The notes under the pieces were generated by a model that searched no databases, had not been told where the DNA came from, and saw only the letters and a program-made list of their open reading frames with translations. A stretch of 64,000 bases of DNA from the NCBI GenBank assembly GCA_018261735.1, contig JAGTRM010000014.1:62001-126000 (forward strand). The letters run 5' to 3'. Shown here in pieces: positions 18,353 to 25,624 of the stretch (positions are counted from its first letter, which is position 1; the number at the start of each line of letters is the position of its first letter). The DNA is from Pseudomonadota bacterium. Its GTDB lineage: Bacteria > Pseudomonadota > Gammaproteobacteria > Burkholderiales > Chitinibacteraceae. The position numbers and the translations under genes were made by a program.

Positions 18353-19122
18353 TGCTGACGACGAAAAAATTGACCATCGCGCGCGGCGGCCGCGTGTTGT
18401 GCCGAGATCTGGATCTGGCGATTTCAGCCGGGCAGAGCTGGCTGATCCTGGGCGAGAACGGCTGTGGCAAGAGCACGCTGCTGGCGACGCTGGCCGCATG
18501 GCTCGCGCCGGAATCGGGAACCCTCCACCTGCAGGGCAAGCCGCTCGCCGACTGGCCGGCCAATCAGCGTGCTCGGCGACTCGCCTGGCTGCCGCAGGGC
18601 GACGAGAACCCGTTCCCGCTGTCGGTGCTGGAAAAAACGTTGACCGGACGCCACCCGTACCTGGGGCGCTGGGAGTGGGAAAGCGCCGCCGATCTGGCGC
18701 TGGCACAGGCACAGCTCGCACGGCTCGATCTGGCCGGCCTCGCACAGCGCGATCTGGCGACGCTCTCGGGCGGCGAGCGCCGGCGCGTGGCGCTGGCTAC
18801 GGTACTGACGCAGCAGGCCGATCTGCTGCTGCTCGACGAACCGCTGTCGCAGCTCGACCTGCGCCACCAGCAGCAGGCGCTCACGGTCCTGCGCGAAGAA
18901 AAAGCCGCCGGCCGCACGCTGCTGGTGGTCGGCCACGACCCGAACCACGCCGCGCAGTTTGCCAGCCATGTCCTGCTGATGTTCGGCGACGGCCGCTGGC
19001 TGGCCGGCCCGGTCGATGCGATGTTGACCAGCGAGAATCTCAGCGCGCTGTATCACTATCCGGTGCGTGCACTGAGTGCTGGCGGGAGTACGGTGTTTGT
19101 TCCGGAGGCGGCATGCAGCTGA
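18352..19122 (+). CDS. btuD: Cobalamin ABC transporter ATP-binding protein BtuD
   Basis: A 256-residue ABC ATPase with Walker A GENGCGKST at 34-42, signature LSGGE at 138-142, Walker B LLLLDEP followed by LSQLDLRHQQ, and a switch histidine in VVGHDPNHA. It starts within the btuC stop (TGATG) and powers the BtuCDF importer. Its 3' end overlaps the next gene by 10 bp. Confidence 0.93.
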   Translation: MLTTKKLTIARGGRVLCRDLDLAISAGQSWLILGENGCGKSTLLATLAAWLAPESGTLHLQGKPLADWPANQRARRLAWLPQGDENPFPLSVLEKTLTGRHPYLGRWEWESAADLALAQAQLARLDLAGLAQRDLATLSGGERRRVALATVLTQQADLLLLDEPLSQLDLRHQQQALTVLREEKAAGRTLLVVGHDPNHAAQFASHVLLMFGDGRWLAGPVDAMLTSENLSALYHYPVRALSAGGSTVFVPEAACS

Positions 19123-19628
19123 TCCTGCTGCGGCACCCGCCCGCGCTCGGCGCTGCGGGTCTCTGCTATGGGCGGCTGGATATTGAAGCCGACCCCGCGC
19201 AGATCGACGCCAGCGCAGCGGCAGTCGCTGCGTGGCCGGGGCTGCCGGTGTTCACCAGTCCGGCGCGGCGCTGCCTGGCCTTGGCGCAGCGGCTGCACCC
19301 GGCGCCACAAATCATCCCCGGGCTGCAGGAGCTCGATTTCGGCCGCTGGGAAGGCGTGCGCTGGGACGATGTGCCGCGCGCGGAGCTCGATGCCTGGGCA
19401 GCGGATATCTGGCATTACCGCCCCGGTGGCGGCGAGAGCGCGGCGATGCTGTTGGCGCGCTGGCAGCGGCTGGTTGCGCGTTGGCAGGCTGCCGATGTGG
19501 AGCGCGCGGTGGTGGTGAGCCATGCGGGGGTGATCCGCATGGCGCTGGCCGAGGCGGGGTTGATTGCGGAAGCGGCGCGGTGGGATTGGCCGGTGGAGTA
19601 TGCGAGGGCGTATGTGATTGAGGTTTGA
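19113..19628 (+). CDS. cobC: Alpha-ribazole phosphatase (histidine phosphatase family)
   Basis: A 171-residue phosphoglycerate-mutase-like phosphatase. The catalytic histidine is H8 in LLRHPPALG, followed by CYGRLD, SPARRCLALAQRL, ELDFGRWEG and the second catalytic histidine in VVVSHAGVIRM. In a cob operon this family is CobC, removing the phosphate from alpha-ribazole phosphate or adenosylcobalamin phosphate. GGAGGCGGC precedes the ATG, which overlaps btuD by 10 bp. It is the last gene before a 1.3-kb repeat-rich gap. Confidence 0.88.
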   Translation: MQLILLRHPPALGAAGLCYGRLDIEADPAQIDASAAAVAAWPGLPVFTSPARRCLALAQRLHPAPQIIPGLQELDFGRWEGVRWDDVPRAELDAWAADIWHYRPGGGESAAMLLARWQRLVARWQAADVERAVVVSHAGVIRMALAEAGLIAEAARWDWPVEYARAYVIEV

Positions 19629-19653
19629 TTGGTTGTGGTTGTGTTTCGGAGAT

Positions 19654-19728
19654 CGTCATACCGGCGAAGGCCGGTATCCAGTATTCACCGAAGCCTCTGG
19701 ATCCCGACCTTCGCCGGGATGACGATAA
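19654..19728. repeat. Dispersed inverted repeat, CGTCAT/ATGACG type
   Basis: CGTCATACCGGCGAAGG at one end is mirrored by CCTTCGCCGGGATGACG at the other, with GGTATCCAG and CTGGATCCC between. It can fold into a long imperfect hairpin. Related copies lie at 20012-20135 and 46278-46386, and a fragment at 11961-12000. Confidence 0.75.
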
Positions 19729-19769
19729 GTTGTTGAGTGCTCTGACTCGGGTTCGTTGGCGTGAGGTGG

Positions 19770-19982
19770 CTGGTTTTAAGCGCCCTTCGGCGCGTTGTTC
19801 TTGGTGCCGGTCGCGCCCGGCTGGCGTGGTACTTTCTTTGCTTCTGCAAAGAAAGTACCCAAAGAAAGCAGCCCCCAACGTCCGCCCCTCCGGGGTGCCC
19901 TGCGTCGGTCGCGAGCCTGGGTCTCGCTCCACTCCTCGGCGGACTTACAGGGGTTTGGGGTGGTGCTAGTAACGATGTGGAT
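19770..19982 (+). repeat. About 210-bp dispersed repeat, copy A
   Basis: It contains a near-perfect hairpin, TACTTTCTTTG and CAAAGAAAGTA around CTTCTG, followed by CCCAAAGAAAGCAGCCCCCAA and a GC-rich tail ending GGGGTGGTGCTAGTAACGATG. Copies B and C share this order. Open frames through it are composition artefacts with no family resemblance. Confidence 0.8.
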
Positions 19983-20011
19983 GAATAAAAGGGTAGAGAG
20001 GTTTGTACTTT

Positions 20012-20135
20012 GATCGTCATACCGGCGAAGGTGACCAACGGGAATGCAGAGCCCGGTATCCGACCGAAGGGAGTGCAGAGCCAGTAACCCCGCCAGATAA
20101 ATACCCTGGACCCCGGCCTACGCCGGGGTGACGAT
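20012..20135. repeat. Dispersed inverted repeat, CGTCAT/ATGACG type, expanded copy
   Basis: It opens with CGTCATACCGGCGAAGG and closes with GGCCTACGCCGGGGTGACG, like 19654-19728. The middle is enlarged and carries two GCAGAGCC direct repeats. It abuts repeat copy B, repeating the arrangement seen with copy A. Confidence 0.7.
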
Positions 20136-20136
20136 G

Positions 20137-20302
20137 CTGGTTTTATGCGCCCTCCGGCGCGTTGTTTTTGGTGCCGGTCTCGCCCGGCTGGCGTGGTACT
20201 TTCTTTGCTTCTGCAAAGAAAGTACCCAAAGAAAGCAGCCCCCAACGTCCGCCCCTCGGCGGACTTGCAGGGGTTTGGGGTGGTGCTCAATAACGATGTG
20301 GA
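20137..20302 (+). repeat. Dispersed repeat, copy B (about 45 bp shorter)
   Basis: It is nearly identical to copy A, including the TACTTTCTTTG hairpin and the GGGGTTTGGGGTGGTGCT end. It lacks about 45 bp between CGTCCGCCCCTC and CGGCGGACTT that copy A carries, consistent with deletion between short direct repeats. Confidence 0.8.
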
Positions 20303-20336
20303 TAGGCTGCATTGCGAATAGTGCGTAGCCCGATTT

Positions 20337-20741
20337 GTGTATACACAGCATACGTGCGATTACGCTGCGCTAATCGCACCTACGGCCCTGGTTTCAGATG
20401 CTCACAATCGAGATCTGAAGTATATCTTTTCAAGCTCGCAAGGCGACATTCACGTCCTTTGTTCTTGCAATAGGTACAAATATTGTTCCGAACCGTGCTT
20501 GTCCTCTTCTGCGGAACAGTATGCAGATGAACTTTCGAAATTCTCTGTACGTTCAGTCAAGATCGAGAAAGACAGGGGAATGATCTACCTTGTGACAGAA
20601 AAAAATACTTTTCAGCATCAACTGTTTACGCGTGAACGAGGATTTGCCTTCTCGATTGATTCTACGGACCAGCATGCACAGTCGGATCAAGAGTTATTGC
20701 CTGTATGTGCAGGCTGGTATGTATTTGATAGGCGACTTTAG
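20337..20741 (+). CDS. Hypothetical protein, possibly a gene remnant
   Basis: An open frame of 134 codons, clearly less GC-rich than the flanking cob genes. Residues 1-17 or so are encoded by sequence that includes a REP element, so the true start is doubtful; an internal ATG near 20582 would leave only about 53 residues. Four cysteines cluster in LCSCNRYKYCSEPC. I recognise no family. It lies between repeat copies B and C, and could be a fragment of a gene that once separated cobC from cobQ, or a chance frame. Confidence 0.3.
   Translation: MYTQHTCDYAALIAPTALVSDAHNRDLKYIFSSSQGDIHVLCSCNRYKYCSEPCLSSSAEQYADELSKFSVRSVKIEKDRGMIYLVTEKNTFQHQLFTRERGFAFSIDSTDQHAQSDQELLPVCAGWYVFDRRL
20354..20383 (-). 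repeat. Solitary REP element
   Basis: Read on the minus strand it is GTAG followed by a hairpin with GTGCGATTA and TAATCGCAC arms. It matches the two REPs that frame the RAYT transposase at 37381 and 37984, and is most similar to the latter. It is 17 kb from the transposase. Confidence 0.85.
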
Positions 20742-20785
20742 CCTAATAGGATCTTAAATCGCGGCTCTGGTACACAATCATGAAT

Positions 20786-20947
20786 TAGCACCACCCCGCT
20801 CCCCTGCAAGGTCGCCGAGGAGTGGAGCGAGACCCGGGCTCGCGACCGACGCAGGGCAGCGCGGAGCGCCGGCCGTTGGGGGCTGCTTTCTTTGGATACT
20901 TTCTTTGCAGAAGCAAAGAAAGTATCACGCCAAGCCACAGGAACCGG
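20786..20947 (-). repeat. Dispersed repeat, copy C (inverted)
   Basis: On the minus strand it repeats the copy A order: a TACTTTCTTTG...CAAAGAAAGTA hairpin, CCAAAGAAAGCAGCCCCCAA, then the GC-rich tail with CTGCGTCGGTCGCGAGCC. Its inner edge touches the proposed cobQ start codon. Confidence 0.8.
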
Positions 20948-20948
20948 A

Positions 20949-22460
20949 ATGTACATGGATGTACATGAGGATTCCGAGCACCGCCCGACAAAGCCATGCG
21001 CCGGCGTAGCCAATAAAACCCTGATGATCCAAGGCTGCACCTCCGATGCCGGCAAGAGCACGCTGGTCACAGCCCTCTGCCGCCTGCTCGAACGCCGTGG
21101 CGTGAAAGTCGCGCCGTTCAAGCCGCAGAACATGGCGCTCAACAGCGCGGTGACGGCGGACGGTGGCGAGATCGGGCGGGCGCAGGCGGTGCAGGCTGCG
21201 GCTTGCCGCATTCCGGCGCATACCGATCACAATCCGGTGCTGCTCAAACCCACCGCCGATTGCACGGCGCAGGTGATCATCCATGGCAAGGCGATCGGCA
21301 ACCTGAGCGCCATCGATTACCTCGCCTACAAGCGGCAGGCCAAAACGGCCGTATTCGAATCATGGCGGCGCTTGGAAGCTGCGCATGAGGCCGTGGTGGT
21401 GGAAGGCGCGGGCAGTCCAGCGGAAATCAATCTGCGCGAGGGCGACATCGCCAACATGGGCTTTGCCGAAGAGGCCGATTGCCCGGTCTGGCTGGTGGCC
21501 GATATCGATCGGGGCGGGGTATTTGCACATATCGTTGGCACGCTGGCGTGCCTGTCGGAGTCCGAGCAGGCACGCATCCAGGGTTTCATCATCAATCGCT
21601 TTCGCGGCGATTTAAGTCTGCTGCAGCCGGGGCTCGACTGGCTCGAAGCCAAGACCGGCAAGCCGGTGCTCGCCGTACTGCCCTATCTGCACGGACTCGA
21701 CATTGCCGCCGAGGATGCCGTGCCGCGCCTCAAGGGCAAAGATGCGCCGTATCGCGTGATTGTCCCGGCGCTGCCGCATATCGCCAACCACAGTGATTTC
21801 GATCCATTCCTGCAGCTCGACGGCGTCGATTTCCGCTTTGTCGGGCCGGGGCAGGCGATTCCGCCCGCCGACCTGATCATCCTGCCCGGTAGCAAGAATA
21901 CGCGCGGCGATGTGGGCAAGTTGTTCGAATGGGGCTGGGACAAGGCGATTGCGCGCCATCTGCGTTACGGCGGCAAGCTGATCGGCGTGTGCGGCGGTTA
22001 CCAGATGCTGGGCGAGGTCATTGCCGATCCGCATGGCATCGAGGGCGAGCCCGGTAGCACCCAAGGTTTGGGGCTGCTGCCGCTGACCACCGTGATGGCG
22101 CAGGAGAAAACGCTGCGCGATGTTTGCGGCACGCTCTCGCTATCGGGCCGGACCGTAACCGTGCGTGGTTACGAAATCCATCACGGTGAAACCGCAGTTC
22201 CCGCACCGGCACCGCTGCAACTCGAGGGCCGGCCCGACGGCGCCTTGAGCAGCGATGGCCAGGTGCTGGGCAGCTACCTGCACGGCATCTTCGACGAACC
22301 CGCCGCGCTGAACCTGGTGCTGGAATGGGCCGGCTGCGACAGCCGCGCCAGCCAGCGTACGTCCGACATCCTGGATGCGGCGATCGATCGCCTGACCGAT
22401 GCGCTGGAAACCGCGCTCGATTGGGATCGCGCCCGTAGCGCAGGATTGTCCTTGCCATGA
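20949..22460 (+). CDS. cobQ: Cobyric acid synthase
   Basis: A roughly 503-residue glutamine-dependent amidotransferase that amidates the b, d, e and g side chains of the corrin ring. It has an N-terminal ATP-binding domain ([10 protein letters not shown] near residue 29), the segments [11 protein letters not shown] and [10 protein letters not shown], and a class I glutaminase domain with catalytic C348 in [10 protein letters not shown] and a histidine in [10 protein letters not shown]. The start is uncertain. The ATG at 20949 has AGGA upstream but directly abuts repeat copy C, and conserved sequence begins only at about residue 22. The stop overlaps the cobS start. Confidence 0.92.
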   Translation: MYMDVHEDSEHRPTKPCAGVANKTLMIQGCTSDAGKSTLVTALCRLLERRGVKVAPFKPQNMALNSAVTADGGEIGRAQAVQAAACRIPAHTDHNPVLLKPTADCTAQVIIHGKAIGNLSAIDYLAYKRQAKTAVFESWRRLEAAHEAVVVEGAGSPAEINLREGDIANMGFAEEADCPVWLVADIDRGGVFAHIVGTLACLSESEQARIQGFIINRFRGDLSLLQPGLDWLEAKTGKPVLAVLPYLHGLDIAAEDAVPRLKGKDAPYRVIVPALPHIANHSDFDPFLQLDGVDFRFVGPGQAIPPADLIILPGSKNTRGDVGKLFEWGWDKAIARHLRYGGKLIGVCGGYQMLGEVIADPHGIEGEPGSTQGLGLLPLTTVMAQEKTLRDVCGTLSLSGRTVTVRGYEIHHGETAVPAPAPLQLEGRPDGALSSDGQVLGSYLHGIFDEPAALNLVLEWAGCDSRASQRTSDILDAAIDRLTDALETALDWDRARSAGLSLP

Positions 22461-23167
22461 AAACGCTGATTCTTGCCATCCAGTTCATGACGCGCATCCC
22501 GACGCCGCAGGTGCGCGATTTCAAACCGGAAATGCTGGTGGCGTGCGCGCGCTGGTTCCCGCTGGTGGGGCTGCTGATCGGCGGCGCGCTGCTGACGGCA
22601 GTCTGGCCCGCCAGCCGGGTCGATCCGTGGCTGGCCGCTTGGGCCGGCGTGCTGGTGTGGGCGCTGGTGACCGGCGGTCTGCATCTGGACGGCCTCGCTG
22701 ACGTGGCCGATGCGCTGGGTGCGACGCACCGCGACCGCGAACGGCTGATGATCGCGATGAAAGACCCGCACCTGGGCAGTTTTGGTGTGCTCACCTTGAT
22801 CCTGCATCTGGCGGGCAAATTGGTCCTGCTGATGCTGCTCGCGCGCGGCGCGCACTGGGCCGCGCTGCTGCTGATCCCGGCCTGGGCGCGGCTGGGCGTG
22901 CTGTACTGGCAGACGCTGCCGGCGCTGGTTCCCGGCATGGGCGAGCAATTTTCCTGGGCCTTGCCGCGTCGCGCCCGGTTGGGGTGGCTGGTTCTGCTGC
23001 TCGCCGCATCGGCCTGGCTCGTGCCCGTTCTGTTGCTTGCGCCGCTGGCGATCTGGCTCTACCGGCGCTGGTTGCTCAAAACGCTCGGCGGGATGAGCGG
23101 CGACTGCCTCGGCGCCGGGGTCGAAGTGGTGGAGTTGGCGCTGCTGTTGCTGGTCGCGGTGATCTGA
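22457..23167 (+). CDS. cobS: Adenosylcobinamide-GDP ribazoletransferase (cobalamin synthase)
   Basis: A 236-residue polytopic inner-membrane enzyme joining adenosylcobinamide-GDP and alpha-ribazole. Family motifs are the N-terminal QFMTRIPTP, then [14 protein letters not shown] and the metal-binding segment around [17 protein letters not shown]. It starts inside the cobQ stop (ATGA) and is followed after 1 bp by a tonB-like gene, so the three form an operon. Confidence 0.93.
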   Translation: MKTLILAIQFMTRIPTPQVRDFKPEMLVACARWFPLVGLLIGGALLTAVWPASRVDPWLAAWAGVLVWALVTGGLHLDGLADVADALGATHRDRERLMIAMKDPHLGSFGVLTLILHLAGKLVLLMLLARGAHWAALLLIPAWARLGVLYWQTLPALVPGMGEQFSWALPRRARLGWLVLLLAASAWLVPVLLLAPLAIWLYRRWLLKTLGGMSGDCLGAGVEVVELALLLLVAVI

Positions 23168-23168
23168 C

Positions 23169-23858
23169 ATGCGGCATGGTCTGGGACGAGTTGCGCGCGG
23201 GCTGATCCTGCTCGGCGTCGTGCTCGGGCACGGACTGCTGCTGGCCTTGCCGGGACCGACACATGCGCCATTGGCCGCGATTTCCGAATTGCAGGTGATG
23301 CTTGAAAATGCACCCCGATCACCTGCCGCAGCAGCACCCTTGCCGGAGAAACACGCGCCAGCCGTCGCGGCCAAGCCGCGTGCTGCGGCGCCATCCCCCC
23401 GGGTGGCGTTGCCCGTTCCCGTTATTCAGCAACCCATGGCTATCCCGCCCAGCGAATCCACTCTCGCGGCCATGCCGGTTTTGCCGGTGCTCCCAAGTGG
23501 CGCTCCGGAAAAAAATACGGATGCCGCCGGATCAGGGCGCGAGACCAAGCCGGCGACCAGTGGCGCTGCCGCGCCGGGTGTTCGCACGGCCGCCAGTTGC
23601 GATACGCGGCTGCTGGATTCGGATTACCCGACCTCGGCGCGCCGCGATGAACTGGAGGGCCGGGTGGTTGTGCAGGTTCGCGTACTGCAATCCGGACGCG
23701 TGCAGGAACCCAGGGTGGTCAAGGGCAGCGGCTTTGCCGTGCTGGATGCGGCGGCGCTGCGGGCGAGCGCGCACTGGCACTGTACGCCGGCCCGGCAGAA
23801 TGGTGAGGCGGTGGAGTCGTCGGTGGCAGTGCCGGTGGTGTTTAGACTGGGTGATTGA
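23169..23858 (+). CDS. TonB-family energy transducer, probably serving BtuB
   Basis: A 229-residue protein with one N-terminal membrane anchor (GLILLGVVLGHGLLLALPG), a Pro/Ala-rich periplasmic spacer and a C-terminal TonB domain (SARRDELEGRVVVQVRVLQ, then a VVKGSGFAVLDAAALRA segment). It begins 1 bp after cobS. No exbB or exbD is adjacent, so it must borrow another ExbBD pair, for example the one at 55482-56716. Co-location with the B12 genes suggests a BtuB-dedicated TonB, which is an inference. Confidence 0.85.
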   Translation: MRHGLGRVARGLILLGVVLGHGLLLALPGPTHAPLAAISELQVMLENAPRSPAAAAPLPEKHAPAVAAKPRAAAPSPRVALPVPVIQQPMAIPPSESTLAAMPVLPVLPSGAPEKNTDAAGSGRETKPATSGAAAPGVRTAASCDTRLLDSDYPTSARRDELEGRVVVQVRVLQSGRVQEPRVVKGSGFAVLDAAALRASAHWHCTPARQNGEAVESSVAVPVVFRLGD

Positions 23859-23886
23859 GACGCAGACGGCTCAAGTCGTTGAGAGC

Positions 23887-24519
23887 TTAAACCCGCTGAA
23901 AAACCGTGCGGTTGTGGCCCTGTGTCTTGGCGCTGGTCAGCGCGATATCGGCGGCGAGGAGGATGTCTTCCAGCGTGTGGATTTCGTCGACCAGGACAGA
24001 AAGGCCGATGCTGACCGTGATCAGGAATTTCTCGTTTTTCGGCGTGACGACTTGCTGTTCGGCGATCGCGTCGCGCAAGCGGCTGGCCACCGCGTTGGCG
24101 CCTTCCTGCGAGGTGTCGGGCAGCAGCATGGCCAGTTCCTCGCCGGAATAGCGCCCGAGCAGATCGTAATCCCGCACGCAGGACTGGGCGCAGCGCGCCA
24201 GGTACTGCACCGCCAGATCGCCGGCGTGGTGGCCGTATTGCTCGTTGATTTTCTGGCAGTGATCGAGGTCGATGATCATGAGCGCCGCGCTGCGGCCGGT
24301 GCGTTGCACATGGTTGATCTGTTTTTCGGCCAGCTCCATGAAACGCACCCGGTTCCAGGTGCCGGTGAGCGGGTCGATGCCGCGTTCGGCCTCGCAGTCG
24401 GCTTGCAGCGTCTTGTTTCTTTGCCACAAAAATACACACGCCGCGGCAAGGAGCAGCGTGCTGGCTGACGTGGCGACGAGTAACAAATCAAGCGTTTCTT
24501 TGGATAGCGTGCTCAACAT
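23887..24519 (-). CDS. GGDEF-domain protein with a variant SGEEL active site
   Basis: A 210-residue protein with one N-terminal transmembrane helix (LLLVATSASTLLLAAACVFLW) and a GGDEF domain (DPLTGTWNRVRF, MIIDLDHCQKINEQYGHHAGD). The signature reads Y-SGEEL where GGEEF is usual, so both the first glycine and the phenylalanine are replaced. Some SGDEF enzymes remain active, so diguanylate cyclase activity is possible but unproven. No sensory domain is visible. It converges on the tonB-like gene and diverges from waaC. Confidence 0.85.
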   Translation of the reverse strand: MLSTLSKETLDLLLVATSASTLLLAAACVFLWQRNKTLQADCEAERGIDPLTGTWNRVRFMELAEKQINHVQRTGRSAALMIIDLDHCQKINEQYGHHAGDLAVQYLARCAQSCVRDYDLLGRYSGEELAMLLPDTSQEGANAVASRLRDAIAEQQVVTPKNEKFLITVSIGLSVLVDEIHTLEDILLAADIALTSAKTQGHNRTVFQRV

Positions 24520-24620
24520 GGTGCGTGCATCTCATGGGTCTTTGATCCCTAGTGTAGCCGGTTGGTCCCGGTTTGGCAGGCCGCCCGTTTCCAGCGACAA
24601 CGATTTGCCTGGTTGCGGGT

Positions 24621-24649
24621 TTGTCACCTTGGTTGCCAGAGCCTAAAAT
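24621..24649 (+). promoter_or_regulatory. Candidate sigma70 promoter of waaC with almost no leader
   Basis: TTGTCA (24621-24626) and TAAAAT (24644-24649) have the ideal 17-bp spacing. The waaC ATG follows the -10 box by only 6 bp, so transcription would begin at or next to the start codon. No Shine-Dalgarno sequence is present. Confidence 0.55.
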
Positions 24650-24655
24650 CCGCGC

Positions 24656-25624
24656 ATGCAAAAAATTCTCCTTATTCGCATGTCGTCGATGGGCGACATC
24701 ATCCATACCTTTCCGGCCGTGACCGATCTGGCGGCGGCGTGTCCGGATGCCCAAATCCACTGGGTGGTCGAAGAGGCGTTTGTCGAGCTGGCGCGCCTGC
24801 ATCCGGCCGTGCACAAGGTGCTGCCTTTTGCCTTGCGCCGCTGGCGCAAAAGTCTGTTTTCGGCGCAGACCCGCGACGAGATGGCGGCTTTCCGCTACAA
24901 GCTGCGCCTGGCCAACTACGATCTGGCGATCGATACCCAGGGCCTGCTCAAGAGCGCGATTGTCGGAAAGCTCTCGGGCGCACCGCTGGCCGGATGCAGC
25001 CGCAAAACGGTGCGCGATCCGCTGGCCACGCTGTTCTTCGATCGCAAATACGATATCCCGCCGGTGCATATCATCGAGCGCAACCGCCTGCTGGTCGGCG
25101 CTGCGGCAGGATATACCCCGCAGGGTGTGCTGGACTACGGCATCCGCCCGCCCGATCTGCAGCTTGATTGGCAACCGCCCACGCCCTATGCCGTCTGCCT
25201 GACCGCAACGGCGCGCGAAGCCAAATGCTGGCCGGAGGCCGACTGGATCACGCTGGGGCGCTGGCTGCAGACGCAGGGGTTGACCCCGCTTTTCCCTTGG
25301 GGTGCGCCGCATGAAAAAGCCCGCGCCGAACGCCTGGCCGCGGCCTTGCCGGGCAGCGTGGTGCCGCCGCGTTTCAGCTTGGTCGAAGGCGCCCGCCTGC
25401 TTGCCGACGCACAGATCGCTATCGGGGTGGATACCGGGCTGATGCATCTGGCCGCGGCGGTGGATACGCCGACCGTCGGCATCTTCGTCGATTCCGATCC
25501 GCATCACGCCGGCGCCACCGGGCGCTTGTTCTCGCAGAGCCTGGGCGGGGTGCAGCAGCCGCCTTCGGTTGCCGCGGTGATCGAGGTGGTGAAGGCGGGT
25601 CTCATGGCGGGAGTGGTGGCATGA
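24656..25624 (+). CDS. waaC: Lipopolysaccharide heptosyltransferase I
   Basis: A 322-residue GT9 glycosyltransferase that adds the first heptose to Kdo2-lipid A on the cytoplasmic face of the inner membrane. The N-terminus KILLIRMSSMGDIIHTFPAV, then DLAIDTQGLLKSA and the C-terminal IGVDTGLMHLAAAVDTPTVG are the WaaC pattern. The stop overlaps the waaA start (ATGA). The N-terminal conservation fixes the start. Confidence 0.94.
   Translation: MQKILLIRMSSMGDIIHTFPAVTDLAAACPDAQIHWVVEEAFVELARLHPAVHKVLPFALRRWRKSLFSAQTRDEMAAFRYKLRLANYDLAIDTQGLLKSAIVGKLSGAPLAGCSRKTVRDPLATLFFDRKYDIPPVHIIERNRLLVGAAAGYTPQGVLDYGIRPPDLQLDWQPPTPYAVCLTATAREAKCWPEADWITLGRWLQTQGLTPLFPWGAPHEKARAERLAAALPGSVVPPRFSLVEGARLLADAQIAIGVDTGLMHLAAAVDTPTVGIFVDSDPHHAGATGRLFSQSLGGVQQPPSVAAVIEVVKAGLMAGVVA

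Noticed and set aside
19625-20290. Several overlapping frames in the repeat cluster, with motifs such as [13 protein letters not shown]
   Set aside because: The shared peptide is the translated repeat hairpin and occurs on both strands. There is no start signal or domain, so these were treated as repeat, not genes.
19654-20302. Possible CRISPR array because of repeated units
   Set aside because: The units are long, only two, imperfect, and spaced irregularly. No cas gene is present.
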